Assembly: GCF_000209165.1 (NCBI RefSeq)
Contig: NC_009043.1
Location: 310,001-374,000, forward strand
DNA length: 64,000 nt
Direction of reading: 5' to 3'
DNA from: Scheffersomyces stipitis CBS 6054
Taxonomy: Eukaryota > Ascomycota > Pichiomycetes > Serinales > Debaryomycetaceae
The notes under the pieces are model-generated. The model was not told where the DNA came from. It saw nothing but the letters and a program-made list of their open reading frames with translations, and made no database searches. The position numbers were made by a program, and so were the translations under genes. Position 1 is the first letter of the stretch. Each line of letters begins with the position of its first letter. Of the stretch, positions 41,471-52,000 are shown one piece after another.

Positions 41471-43351
41471 CTAATACTCAATCAAGTTGTCAAACTTCTT
41501 CCACTTCAACATCAATCCTCCCTTCCTCAATATTGTCTTCCTGTTCTTGATCTCAACATCAAATCTGCGAGCACTGCTATTCAACCAGTAGACTCTCTTG
41601 AAGCAGTTGGATTTGTTCAAGTAAGGGTTGTAGATGACAGCGTCATAGTCTCCCTTGACGTACAATGGTTTGAAGAGCTTGAGCAACTTAAACTTGATCA
41701 CATTCCCGATATTTTGAACAATCCGTTTCATGAACTTGTTCATGTCCCGATCATTGTAGTACTTGATACGGAACAAGGTGTCGATCTGGTCTTCCAAGTT
41801 AATCAAGAAGATCTTGTACAAGTGGTTTCTGAGTTTGTTCTGTTGTCTGATCGAGTTTAAGATAATGGAGTAGTTGGGAATCATAGAGAACTCCTTGAGA
41901 TGGTAGTTAATGATAAGCAACGAAGAAGAATTGACAGAGTTGGTGGAGTGGGTCTCACACAACTTGAATTGGTTATGTTTCAACTCCTGGTTGCTATACA
42001 TGAGAAAACGCGAATTCAATGACGACTTCATATGTGATTCGATTTCGTGCTGCAACGTCTTTTTCATTAACAACACCTCGTTCTCTATCCTGATTACTAC
42101 ATCGTTGTGAAGATCAAGCGAATTGTAGTTGTCCACAGAGTCTATTAGAATGGAGTTCTTGGGAACCTCCAATTGATGGTAGATGCTGTTAAGATAATTG
42201 TTGATCTGGTCTGGTTTACTCAACTCGTTGCCATTAATATTTCCGCTAAGCTCTTTGTTGGCTAGCTGGTTACTCTTTAAAATCTTGCTTGGGTCTACAT
42301 TGGTCGAGTTTTCGTCCATTTCGATGAAGTCAAGATCCCGTTTGTGGATTGGAATCTTGGTCCGGTACATTTGCAAATCTTCCACAAACTCCTGGGGATA
42401 GCACCGGTCCACTAAGCGGTGTTTGCCATTTCTCAATGGTAAGCCAGAGATGCTGCGGTCAAAACCGACAACATTGTATGGCAAGTTGAACAAATTCTCG
42501 TTGTAGAGATATGCTCCAGGAGCAAGCGACAAATTGTCGATTTCTTTTCTACGCAAGAGCTTGAACTTCTTCGATATTCCGTTGAACTGCTGGATGAGTA
42601 CTGTGATAGGATCGTCGTATTTACGCAAGTATCTCTTGAAGTATTTGAACTGCACAGTTTTATCGCCATCGAGTTTGCCCAACTTATCGTAAATAGACTC
42701 TATTTTGCGCAACTCTTCTGGGTTGAACAAGTCGAGCTCGTCGGGAAGATTGCGGATGATTTCCTTTCGGTTGAGGCAATGCTGCGAGTTGAACGAAAAG
42801 AGCTGTCTGCCCTGGTCGAGATTCTGTTGGATGCGAAGATCGTCAACAGTCATGTGAGAGATGGTGTCGTAAAGGTCATTGAGCTTGTTGAGGTTTTCCT
42901 GCTGTTCCGAGGCGTAGTAAGGAGGAAGTATGTCGTCTTTGGACGAATGGACTGGAGGTATGAGTGGTTCTGATGGAGTAGCAGTTACTTGTGAAGCCAC
43001 AGTAGATGAAGATGAAGAAGGCGAAGATGCTGTTGTTGACGTTGTGGTTGTTGATGATGTTGCATTCTGCTGTGTTGCTACAGAATTCTGTGCTGTTGTA
43101 GTTGCTGAAGCAGAAGCTGTTGAAGTTGGAATTGGATCCTCCGAGCTCGGCTCTCGGTCCGTTTCCTCCGACTTGATGTTACCCTTTTGAAGCGAAAGCC
43201 CCAAATTCTTGAGGAGCTGTTTGGACTTCTCGTCCTTGCAAAGCTGTCTTGTATTTGAAAAGGCTCGTACTTGAGTCGAAGCACTGTGGCACATAGATAG
43301 GGAGTTCTGGGCTCGGCTAAGGCCTAGTCTGGGAACAAACTTGATTGCCAT
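41471..43351 (-). CDS. Unidentified protein with mitochondrial presequence
   Basis: I do not recognise the family. The frame can be extended to 43375, but only to a TTG; the first ATG is at 43351, giving 626 residues starting MAIKFVPRLGLSRAQ. The N-terminus is basic, Ser-rich and free of acids for about 35 residues, with an RAFSNTRQL segment that looks like a processing site. A Ser/Thr/Ala low-complexity stretch follows (about 65-125). The rest is basic and predicted to be folded, with an APGAYLYNENLFNLPYNVVGFDRSISGLPLR-like core near residues 275-305, a long helical region and a very basic C-terminus ending WKKFDNLIEY. The composition resembles yeast mitochondrial RNA-handling or mitoribosome-associated factors. 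There is no known catalytic motif. Neighbour MRP10 is also mitochondrial, but this need not mean a link. Confidence 0.8.
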   Translation of the reverse strand: MAIKFVPRLGLSRAQNSLSMCHSASTQVRAFSNTRQLCKDEKSKQLLKNLGLSLQKGNIKSEETDREPSSEDPIPTSTASASATTTAQNSVATQQNATSSTTTTSTTASSPSSSSSTVASQVTATPSEPLIPPVHSSKDDILPPYYASEQQENLNKLNDLYDTISHMTVDDLRIQQNLDQGRQLFSFNSQHCLNRKEIIRNLPDELDLFNPEELRKIESIYDKLGKLDGDKTVQFKYFKRYLRKYDDPITVLIQQFNGISKKFKLLRRKEIDNLSLAPGAYLYNENLFNLPYNVVGFDRSISGLPLRNGKHRLVDRCYPQEFVEDLQMYRTKIPIHKRDLDFIEMDENSTNVDPSKILKSNQLANKELSGNINGNELSKPDQINNYLNSIYHQLEVPKNSILIDSVDNYNSLDLHNDVVIRIENEVLLMKKTLQHEIESHMKSSLNSRFLMYSNQELKHNQFKLCETHSTNSVNSSSLLIINYHLKEFSMIPNYSIILNSIRQQNKLRNHLYKIFLINLEDQIDTLFRIKYYNDRDMNKFMKRIVQNIGNVIKFKLLKLFKPLYVKGDYDAVIYNPYLNKSNCFKRVYWLNSSARRFDVEIKNRKTILRKGGLMLKWKKFDNLIEY

Positions 43352-45163
43352 AGTAGGATTAGCTATTGGGGTCAACCAACGTACAGATCGTACAGATAGT
43401 GGAAAGTATGAAAGAATGAGAACAGTGTAATTAGTGTATAGACTGCTGAGGGTGAGTTATGGGTTTGTCTTGTAGCTGAGATGGTATATGGTGCAATAGT
43501 TATCTATGAATCAGGTGCTTGGCTATCTGGATTTAAGAAAAAGAGTGGAGAACAAACTCGCACAGAAAGTGCACCGCTTCAGTAAATTGTGCAATCCTTT
43601 TCTTTTTGCCGGGGTAAATCTGCGCACGGATGCGTACGCGGGGGTATGATTAATAGCGCGGTTTACCACAAAACTTGTGGTCCAGCTTCTCAGTCCAAGG
43701 AGAACATCAGCTCGAATCTATTGGTGGTGACAAAATTAGCAGATTGGTAGAAGATATTTCTATATAGAGACATATACTGAAGCACTTATTGAACTCAATT
43801 TACACAAAATAGTATTGATACGAGAAAAACTACAAGGAACGTAACGAGAAAGTATATGACTACGCAAGAGATAACCCAATTTTGGATTGCATGTATTTCG
43901 CAATTATAGTGGAGATTGTGCTTTTTCAGTGGATCTGATGCTCCCCATAGTTCTGGTTCGATAATTCTTAAGTGCTGGCAGACATGAATGCCATTTTAGT
44001 CGCCTACTGAGCCTTTCTAGCATTGCGTTATAGTTGAAACCCGGTACAGCCCAGACTTCATGTTGCAGATAGCCGTTTATTGCACGTTAATTACATTACT
44101 TCTTTCACTCCTTGTAATCTCCTACCCAGCCATGCTTATCAGGCAACTTCGTCTATACAGTGCTTTCGTGCCTTATCTGGACACTCACACGTGACTCTGC
44201 CTAGACGAATGTTCATAATCTCCTCCGGACTCCTCGAGACTTGGGGCGATCTTCGAACTATAGTTTGATTTTCAAAAATACTGTCATGCACAGCCTTCTG
44301 TGAAAAAGTATCAGATCACCACCAGATCAAATCCAGCATAGACTTGTATACTGTGACATTTTACAAGTTTTGTAAAAGTTTTGTAAAAGTTTTGTAGTTG
44401 GTTTCGTAAATACTTGTATCCATCGGCATTTGTAGAGCTACTTTGCCTTTGCGTATCCAACATTTGTAGCATTCTTCTCCATACCCTCGGCGGACTGTAG
44501 AAACACTCGTCAGTTCATGGCACATACTTTTTTGTAACCGCCTCTTCGCCAGTTCCTGTGTCATATTTGAAACATCATTATTAAACACTTTCCTGTGACT
44601 TTTATTGCCGGATCACCTCTCAGCAATTTTTCACAGTGTTCGCATCTCATCAGATCACATCAATTTACCTTTAGTTCGCCTTTAACGTCGCCTACTGCCA
44701 CAACGAGACTAATTCTAGCCAGCTCCACGCGTGATGCGGCCTCCATTTACAATTTGATTCACGCTATGTCCACTTTAGTCTAGGTGGCTCCGAGAATTGA
44801 CTGTTGAGCTCATCTCAGATAGACTCAAGGCTCAAGCTCACAGATTGAGACACGCCGATGAAATTTCGCCTCCTGAAAAACCGTTCCTTGCAGATGCGCG
44901 ATTGCAAAATATTTTTCTCCCGAGGCAACTCCATAATCAATCCAGATCTGAAAAAGTCAATGGCATATACGAACTCGATGTGGACCGTGGCGAGGTGATA
45001 CAACTACATTCTAAATTATTATCCATTGTGTTATTGAACGCCGTAAATCTATAAATTGTAAAGTAACCTATTTTGAGAGAAGTGAAAAACCAATAAATCA
45101 GAACCCAGTGTATGTGTAAAAACGAGTGTAAAGCGAATGTAGTAGGTGGCCGTTGTAGAAGTC
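43352..45163. other. 1.8-kb gene-poor region between the mitochondrial protein gene and the Pcl cyclin gene
   Basis: Holds the promoter of the unidentified mitochondrial gene at the left, an 11-bp triplicate repeat at 44365-44397, an isolated ACGCGT at 44727-44732, and an 85-codon frame without ATG at 44797-45054 with plausible codon use. No gene is called. Confidence 0.55.
44365..44397. repeat. Three tandem copies of an 11-bp unit
   Basis: AAGTTTTGTAA occurs at 44365 and 44376 and, with one change at the end, at 44387. Confidence 0.9.
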
Positions 45164-46210
45164 TTAATAGTTGTATGCGTAGTTCATCTGTTGTTGACCG
45201 TGGCTATTGTTCAATTTCTTCAAGAACTTGTTCAACTCGTGTTCTTCCTTCAATGCCGTCATCTCAATTATGGGATCGACGTCGTCAGAAACAGAACCAC
45301 GAGGAGAAACTCTCTTGTTAGGTGTAGTACAGCTGTACATGGAACCCGAGTCCAATAAAGAAGCTGTAGAATTGACCGAAGAAATAGAAGACGTGGAATC
45401 TTGTCTGTAGTGAGCCTTGGGATGCAAGTTTGTAGATTGAAATGAAGAAACCGAAGTAGAAGACGATCTGCTGGAGATACTGTCTCTTGGTGATCTTGCC
45501 ATAGTGATAGGAGACAACAAAGAAGAGTTGCCGGTCACTGGAGAGATTGAAGAAGCTCTCGAGGAAGAAGGGGAAGAAGCGGTAGAGGCGGATGAGTCCA
45601 CAGACAAGTACTGCTGTTGATTTTGCTGTTGCTTCTCTTCGGCTTCCTTCCTTTGCTTGCTCAAGTACTTTCTCATCTTGGCAGACTTGATCAAGTCGTA
45701 CTTGATGTTTTCCAAGAAGCTGCTAGTGGCCTGGATCATCTCGGAGTTGGTGATTTTCATGTCCCAGTTCAACAAGAAAAGCAATTGTCTTTCCATGAGA
45801 TTGATGTCCTTGGCGGTGAATAAACCATCAGTGTACTTGGCCCAGTGAACGTTCTTTGGAGACGAGTCGTTGTGGAACTTGGAAGACAAGATCAAGCAGC
45901 TGAGAAGAATTCTGTGTCTGGTGCAAGGCAAACCTTGTGCATTTTTGGGCAACTTGGACTTGAGACGGTTCAAGTACACAAGCGTAGCCATCAAGGTTCC
46001 AGTGTAGACATTGGTGTATCTGACCAATCTGGTCAAGAAAGTCATCAATGAAGGTAAAGGCTTCTCAGTGTTAGCATCGACGTAGGTAGTCTTGGTGTCC
46101 TTGCATGGAATCACCTGTAAGGTAGAAACCACGATCTTGTGGACCATGTCCTGTGAGATTGGCGTGTTGAGGAAGATGTTCAATGCCTTCAAGTCAATAG
46201 TGGAAACCAT
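45164..46210 (-). CDS. Pho85-type cyclin of the Pcl1/Pcl2 subfamily
   Basis: A G1 cyclin partner of the Pho85 kinase in polarised growth and cell-cycle start. The 348-residue protein has a Pcl-type cyclin box at about residues 20-165: MTFLTRLVRYTNVYTGTLMATLVYLNRLKSKLP, then HRILLSCLILSSKFHNDSSPKNVHWAKY, and FTAKDINLMERQLLFLLNWDM. These are the hallmarks of Pcl1, Pcl2 and Pcl9. The C-terminal half is Ser-rich with possible phosphodegrons (TPNKRVSPRGS), and it ends with a short Lys-rich helix and NYAYNY. The ATG at 46210 is natural. A TATATATATAT run lies 171 bases upstream, and an ACGCGA in CACGCGAGAAA about 500 bases upstream, as expected for an SBF/MBF target. Confidence 0.88.
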   Translation of the reverse strand: MVSTIDLKALNIFLNTPISQDMVHKIVVSTLQVIPCKDTKTTYVDANTEKPLPSLMTFLTRLVRYTNVYTGTLMATLVYLNRLKSKLPKNAQGLPCTRHRILLSCLILSSKFHNDSSPKNVHWAKYTDGLFTAKDINLMERQLLFLLNWDMKITNSEMIQATSSFLENIKYDLIKSAKMRKYLSKQRKEAEEKQQQNQQQYLSVDSSASTASSPSSSRASSISPVTGNSSLLSPITMARSPRDSISSRSSSTSVSSFQSTNLHPKAHYRQDSTSSISSVNSTASLLDSGSMYSCTTPNKRVSPRGSVSDDVDPIIEMTALKEEHELNKFLKKLNNSHGQQQMNYAYNY

Positions 46211-46380
46211 TTTGGAATATATGTGAATAGTGTCTAGATGTAGTAGGAGGTATCAACCAAATGTATGAGGTGAACCTAGTGAAAGAATGTCACTGCAATG
46301 ATAAGGTAATGATAGAATGAGATGGTGATCTGGGTAAAAAGTAGATTGAGGCGATACTGAAAACATGGGTGAATCCTGCC

Positions 46381-46391
46381 ATATATATATA
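46381..46391 (-). promoter_or_regulatory. TATA element candidate of the Pcl cyclin
   Basis: A run of alternating A and T, 171 bases upstream of the ATG, near the usual TATA-ATG distance in yeast. Confidence 0.5.
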
Positions 46392-46959
46392 TTTCTTCAC
46401 CTAAAGTGATGCCTATTACAGGAGGCCTGATTGTACTAGAACAACTATGAAACCAAACAAACCAAAAAAAAAAATCCACTTGCATCACCATGCTGGTATT
46501 GAAATATTTTCCAGGTACATGCTCTACTCCTTTGGGGATAATTAGATACGCGATTTGCATCAAATCGCAAAGTGAGAACGTATCATAGCCAAAAAATATT
46601 TGCCAGTGATGAAAAGTCGAAAAAATAATGTTAGACCAGACCGTGTCTCTCATCCCTTCGGCTTGACAACGCCATACTCCAGTTTAACAGCACAAGCCTC
46701 TATAAACACGCGAGAAACAGTTTATTTACTGTAGTGCAGGAAGGCTCTCCTTCGCAGGACTAGACGCAGCTAAAACAAGGTCGAGCGTGTTTCTGGGAAG
46801 TGTACAGTATGTTTGACGATTTGGCGTCTGGGCCTTGTTTCACTTCTGTCACACTGTGGAACAAGGCTAGAAAAGCTCCACACAGCGTTTCAGTATTGCA
46901 ACGACGGAGCAGTGCACCACAGGCAATGTTCTATTAATAAGTTATCGATTGTGGTTTGA

Positions 46960-46992
46960 CTTTGTTGCCACTTTGTTGCCACTTTGTTGCAA
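46960..46992. repeat. Three tandem copies of an 11-bp unit
   Basis: CTTTGTTGCCA at 46960 and 46971, and CTTTGTTGCAA at 46982; a fourth partial copy follows (CCTTGTTGC). Confidence 0.9.
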
Positions 46993-48045
46993 CCTTGTTG
47001 CTATTTGCGATTGGCTCCTTCTGCTTCGAAGCGCTTATTCCTTCAGCGGCTAGCAAAATTTTTTTCGAGGCTGGCGCATACTTATTTTGCAACAATATTC
47101 AATTGTCTCTAGAGCAATTGTAATAGCCGCCTGAATACTGATTGCAGTTCATGAGCCAGTCTCCTTCTTGCAATTGTTTCAAGCACTGCTTTGATTGTTG
47201 AAATTGTTTCGAGCATTCGACAATACAAACTTCCCTTACACCCTGAAACAGGGTTCCATCTCTATTGTGAGCTCTGAACCCCTGGGACATAAACTGTCGT
47301 GGTTGCATTGACAAACTACATCCTTTTTTCCTAAAAGAATTCTTCCACTACATTGGAATCATTGTTGGAACACATAGACTTGCCATGGTATACCTAGGCG
47401 AGTCTGTATAGCATTTTACATGGTCAGCCGATTTCTCATGTGAAACCGGACCGTCTATGCTACGATGTGCAAGGCTCTGCAAGTTGACGTTTTGAAACAA
47501 CGGTTTCACTACGAACCCTGAAATTCTAACTTCCAGGCCTACTATGCAACGGTGTTCAACATCATGGACAAGGTGGAAATGAACAGTGAGGCAAGGTTGG
47601 AATATTGCAGACATTTGCGGCCCAGCACACGAGCTTCGAATGTCCAAAATTCGTGTATCGACTGTTACGTACCACTGCTATTTACCCCATTCCGACAAAT
47701 GCCAGTAACACACTGCAATTCTCCTTAAAAATAAAGTCAATGTCAACATGACACAGGTGTTCCAGCATCGAAATATCCCGATATGGACTCCAAAGATGTT
47801 AATCCCTTCGTCGCTAATATATTCATAAAAGCGCGTAATTGGCGTGTACATTAATTAAGTGAGCATTAATTAATTCGTTAACGACGATAAACCTCCACAA
47901 TTTATCCCTTTGCGGTAGTCAAGCTGCAACTGCAACATTTCAATCTGGTGCCTGGCTTGCGTATCTGTTTTCTTGGAGTATTTAATGACTGTCGGAATTG
48001 GGCCTTTAATTGCGTGGACGGTTGCCTCGTATCCCCACCTAGACG

Positions 48046-48405
48046 ATGTGCTCACAATGTAGTGTTGGAGAACGTAAAGCCAATGAATGTAGAACCGTTC
48101 AACCTATTGCTCTGAAATTTGATCCTGTTGGCTTGGATTACAATCAAGTCGCGGTCAATCAGAAATTGTGTGCTTGTAATGTGTTACGTAGTTTGCTTGG
48201 GGCTCATAATATAAAATATACTCTTTCTGCTAGTGAACCTAAGCCAGCCAACCCTTGCAAGATTCAAGTTGAACGCGCGAATCGTGCCTGGCGAAGACTC
48301 ATGTCCACGTTGAAGAAGTACTTCTCCTTGCAAAGGCAGTTCTCTCAGTTCATGGGATACTTTAGAATGATAATTGTAATCCGTGACTTCCGCTCAATAG
48401 AGTAA
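48046..48405 (+). pseudogene. Possible retroelement integrase relic
   Basis: A 119-codon frame in otherwise gene-free DNA. Its second half reads LRSLLGAHNIKYTLSAS and then QVERANRAWRRLMSTLKKY. This resembles the end of a retroviral-type integrase core, in which a helix, 'GI..t.S..' and a 'NGq.ERaNR' element carrying the catalytic Glu follow one another. The spacing from a candidate upstream Asp is 44 rather than 35 residues and the usual 'HPQ.NG' is replaced by EPKPANPCK, so any such protein would be decayed. No Gag, protease, RT or LTR was recognised nearby, and the upstream frame is closed by stops at 48007 and 48040. It may instead be a chance frame. Confidence 0.3.
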
Positions 48406-49089
48406 AATTTACACTGTATCCTCTAATATCAGAGTGCTCTACAGAGTAAAACACACGAGAGATTCTTTAAGTGGTTCTACGTCATTCATTATATAAAGTT
48501 ACTACACCAAAAAGTGTTCTATAGGAATTATCAGAAATTTGGGTATACTGGGTCTGTCATGCGTATGAGTACTCAGACTGGTGCACAGCGTTTTGTCGTC
48601 ACTTAAAACCTGGTATGGAACACTTTTCAGTAACTATTAATTTACTTAGAAAACTCTCATTCAAGGCCGTAATGTCAGACAGAGAGGATTACAAATCTAT
48701 CGACTAGTGCACATCACGGCAAAACGTTACCACACCTTGAAGAAGAGTTTCCTACTAGGTAGAGCTATAATCTCAAAAATGGAAATAGTCTATAATGAGA
48801 AGAGGAAGTTATTTCTTAAAAGTTGAAGAGGAAATGCGAGCCTTATATAGCAGTCAACGAAAATTTTTCTCAATTCTGCAAGGCAGTTACCCGGCCATGT
48901 CACATTTTTGGAACCCTCTCACAAGCTATGGATGCAAAATCTGAGACACACTGCTTGTTAGAACAAAATAAAGAGGATACTTCTACTTTTGTTGGCCTCT
49001 CAAGGAAGAACATCCTTTTCTAATTACATAGATACAGTAATATACAGATATTGATACTCTTCTTAATCTTATGTCTATGGTACTTATTT

Positions 49090-52000
49090 CTACCAACTTT
49101 CATCTACTTCGTCACGGAAACCAAGTAACTGGTCAATAGGTAAATTGTTGAAAATATCGATGGAGTAAAAATCTGCCGTTGTCAACTCCTCTTCAGCAGC
49201 AGCGTTAGATGGCTGCCCTCCTGAATTTGTGTTCAAACTCTCTGGACTCAAGGGATTCATCAAAGGAGTCGGAATAGACAAGTTCATAGGGGTATAACCA
49301 GTAGAACCGCCTTCAGCAGGGTTAGGATCAACAACACTGGCTTTCTGTCCAGGTAACTTGAAGGGCCCATCGTCCTGCGCAGAGCTTCCAGAAACAACGT
49401 TGAGGCCAAAGTTGAACAACCCTGCTGATCCCGTAGCCTTGCCAGTGCTATTGTTGTTGGTATTGGTATTGCTGTTGGAGTTGTTATTGTTTTCGTTCTT
49501 GATGGAAGCCATTTGGTACCACAATTTATCGATTTCAACATTTTCAATAAATTGGAAATCATCCATATCTGCACTGCCTATGGAATCAACTGATGATGGA
49601 ACATTTATGACTCCAGCCATATGGGCTGCATTTGGTTCTGAACCATTAGTACCATCAAAAGCAGCTTGTGGGGTAGAAGAAACACTGACACGAGAGTTGG
49701 CTCCATCAAGAACTGGAGCTTCAATATCTTCATTGTTGATATCGTCAAACAATTCACTTGCTGCATGGAAGATCTTAGTCTTGCCGAACTTCTTCAATGT
49801 GACTTCACAAATTTCTGTCAATTCATTGAGCTGATCATTGCTCAAGTCTAAGAAGATTATCTGCTCATCATCCTGGCAATACTTGTAGAATTCTTCACCA
49901 ATAATCATCTTCAACAAGAAAGTATGTGCCTTGGTAACACGCCAGGCATAGTAGTAACGCTGACTCAATCTGGACATCGCAGCTATACAGAACTTGATAA
50001 TCTTCTCCAAAATTTTAGAAAGCTTACATAATTTGGCAAATTTCAACTTGTAGCCAAAGTTGTCTCTCAAATTTAAGCCATGATTTGCATTGTGCTTCAT
50101 ACGATAAATGGTCGAATTTAGTCTCACCAAAATCGCAAAGTTCATCTGCGTAGTCTTGTGAATCATACTCTCAATGGTGGGGTTCAAGATCAAGTCTGCC
50201 GTTTCACCAAAGTTGATATAGTTGTTCGTGATCAAAGGGAAGAAAGAAGGAACAAACTCACCACACGTTGTCGCAAATATCTTTTTGACATAGAAGTAGG
50301 CAAAGTCGGTCTTCTTCTTACTTTCGTAATAAAGGTACATGTGGAAATATATGGTGAGTAAAAAGCCTTTCATGTTGATATAGTTCTTACACTTCATTGT
50401 CTTGAGGAAAGGGTAAACGTAATTGTCCTGTTGGAATGGCACCAAGAAGTATCGCAATGTTCCATAATGATCATTTAAATGATGTTCAAAGTCACCCATC
50501 AAGTTTGACAATTGTGAAACCTTCACCTTCTTCCTGATATCCAAGCAGATATCAAGAATAGCTGTCAACCTATAGTAGTACTTTTCAAAATAGGCAAATG
50601 TACTGATGACATGCTGTTCCATAGACACATCTGAAATATTTTCGTTACCCTTTTTATAGTATGGTAACTTGGTATCGTAGTATTTCTCTCTGATAGTCAA
50701 GGGGTTGCCGTATTGGTAAGCCTGGATCAAATCGTTGATAATCAAAAAGAACCAAATCTTTCTACCAAGATTGTTAACCTTCTCGTCATTACAGATATCT
50801 GGAAAGGTATCCGGTTCTCTGTTGATACCCATGGAATAAGCCATTTGTACTAACATTCCATTAAATATCTGTGAGTCTCCACCGTCGGCTCCATCACCAT
50901 CTTCAGGAGAAAACATATGATACAACCTCATGAAATAGGCACATTGCAAGATAACCAAACTGGATTTACGCAACAATTCGAATTGGTCAAGACACAACTG
51001 GGCTACGTCTATGACATCTATATTGATTGGATTAGACAATAGATACTTCATCTCAATAGCAGGTGGGGCTGGATCGTTAGAATTCAAGTTATTTTGGTTT
51101 ACAGCTCTTCTGTTGGAGAAAAGAGACAAATAGGAGATTCTGAGGATGATCAACAATATTCCAATCTGAGCCAAGTCTAATCTCTTCTCGATCTTCAAGT
51201 CTCCCAAGCGACTATCAGAGTAAGCTTCTGGACCAAGGATTCTAGCCATCTCCAACTTGAAATAGTTCTCATCTATGAATGGCATGTAAGGATAGACACT
51301 CTTGAAGAACTTGTTGATCAACTTCCAGATCACTTTTTGTTTGGGTAAGATCATTTTAATTTTCTCAATCAACTCTAACTCTCTGCCAATCTGTCCCTCA
51401 TACATAGTTAGACCAAGCGCTATACCCAGTTTGTTCATTTGGGTTTTTTGGTGAGCCTTTGGATTATGTAATTCAACCTTTGAGTATCCTCCAGAGTGGA
51501 TCTTCTCCTTCAGGTTACCACTGGTGTCACTCGCCTTAGCCACATTTCCGTACAATCTCAAGTCATTGAAACCATCCCTGTCTATAGCCTTTTCTCGGAA
51601 GATCTTTTCTTGGTCGTCGGCACCTTTGGGAGAATCGGCAGGAGCTGAAGTCTGCTCTGGTTCCTTTTCGGGTAATAGTCCCAATTCCGGAGCTGGTGCG
51701 GTTCTTGCCAATCTCTGAATGGCAAGATGTCTTTCATGCTTTTTAGACATCATGAATTTCCAGAGAGACAAAAGACCAGGATCCTTTTTCATTATCGAAA
51801 GCCAAGCAAATGGACCGTAATTCATTCGTCTGGAGGCGTCTCGGATATGAATAGGTGTATAGCCTTCGTATAAATTGATCAAGTCGTCATCAGCAGAAAA
51901 GGGATTTATCCCAATGAACGTAGGGTTTTTGTCTGGATTATACTTGAAGTCCTCAAACTTTAAAACGTATCTGTTGACATATTGAGGTCTTCCGGTATAG

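Larger units (their letters stand above)
46211..49089. other. 2.9-kb gene-free region upstream of the Pcl cyclin
   Basis: Contains a TATA run at 46381-46391, ACGCGA at 46708-46713, a repeat at 46960-46992 and a possible integrase relic at 48046-48405. Other short frames lack similarity. The right end is the 3' flank of the first Hap1-type gene. Confidence 0.55.

Noticed and set aside
44727..44732. ACGCGT in the gap downstream of the Pcl cyclin
   Set aside because: Not upstream of any supported gene start; one exact hexamer in this length is expected by chance.
47348..47647. 99-codon minus-strand frame in the 2.9-kb gap
   Set aside because: No similarity and no supporting context.
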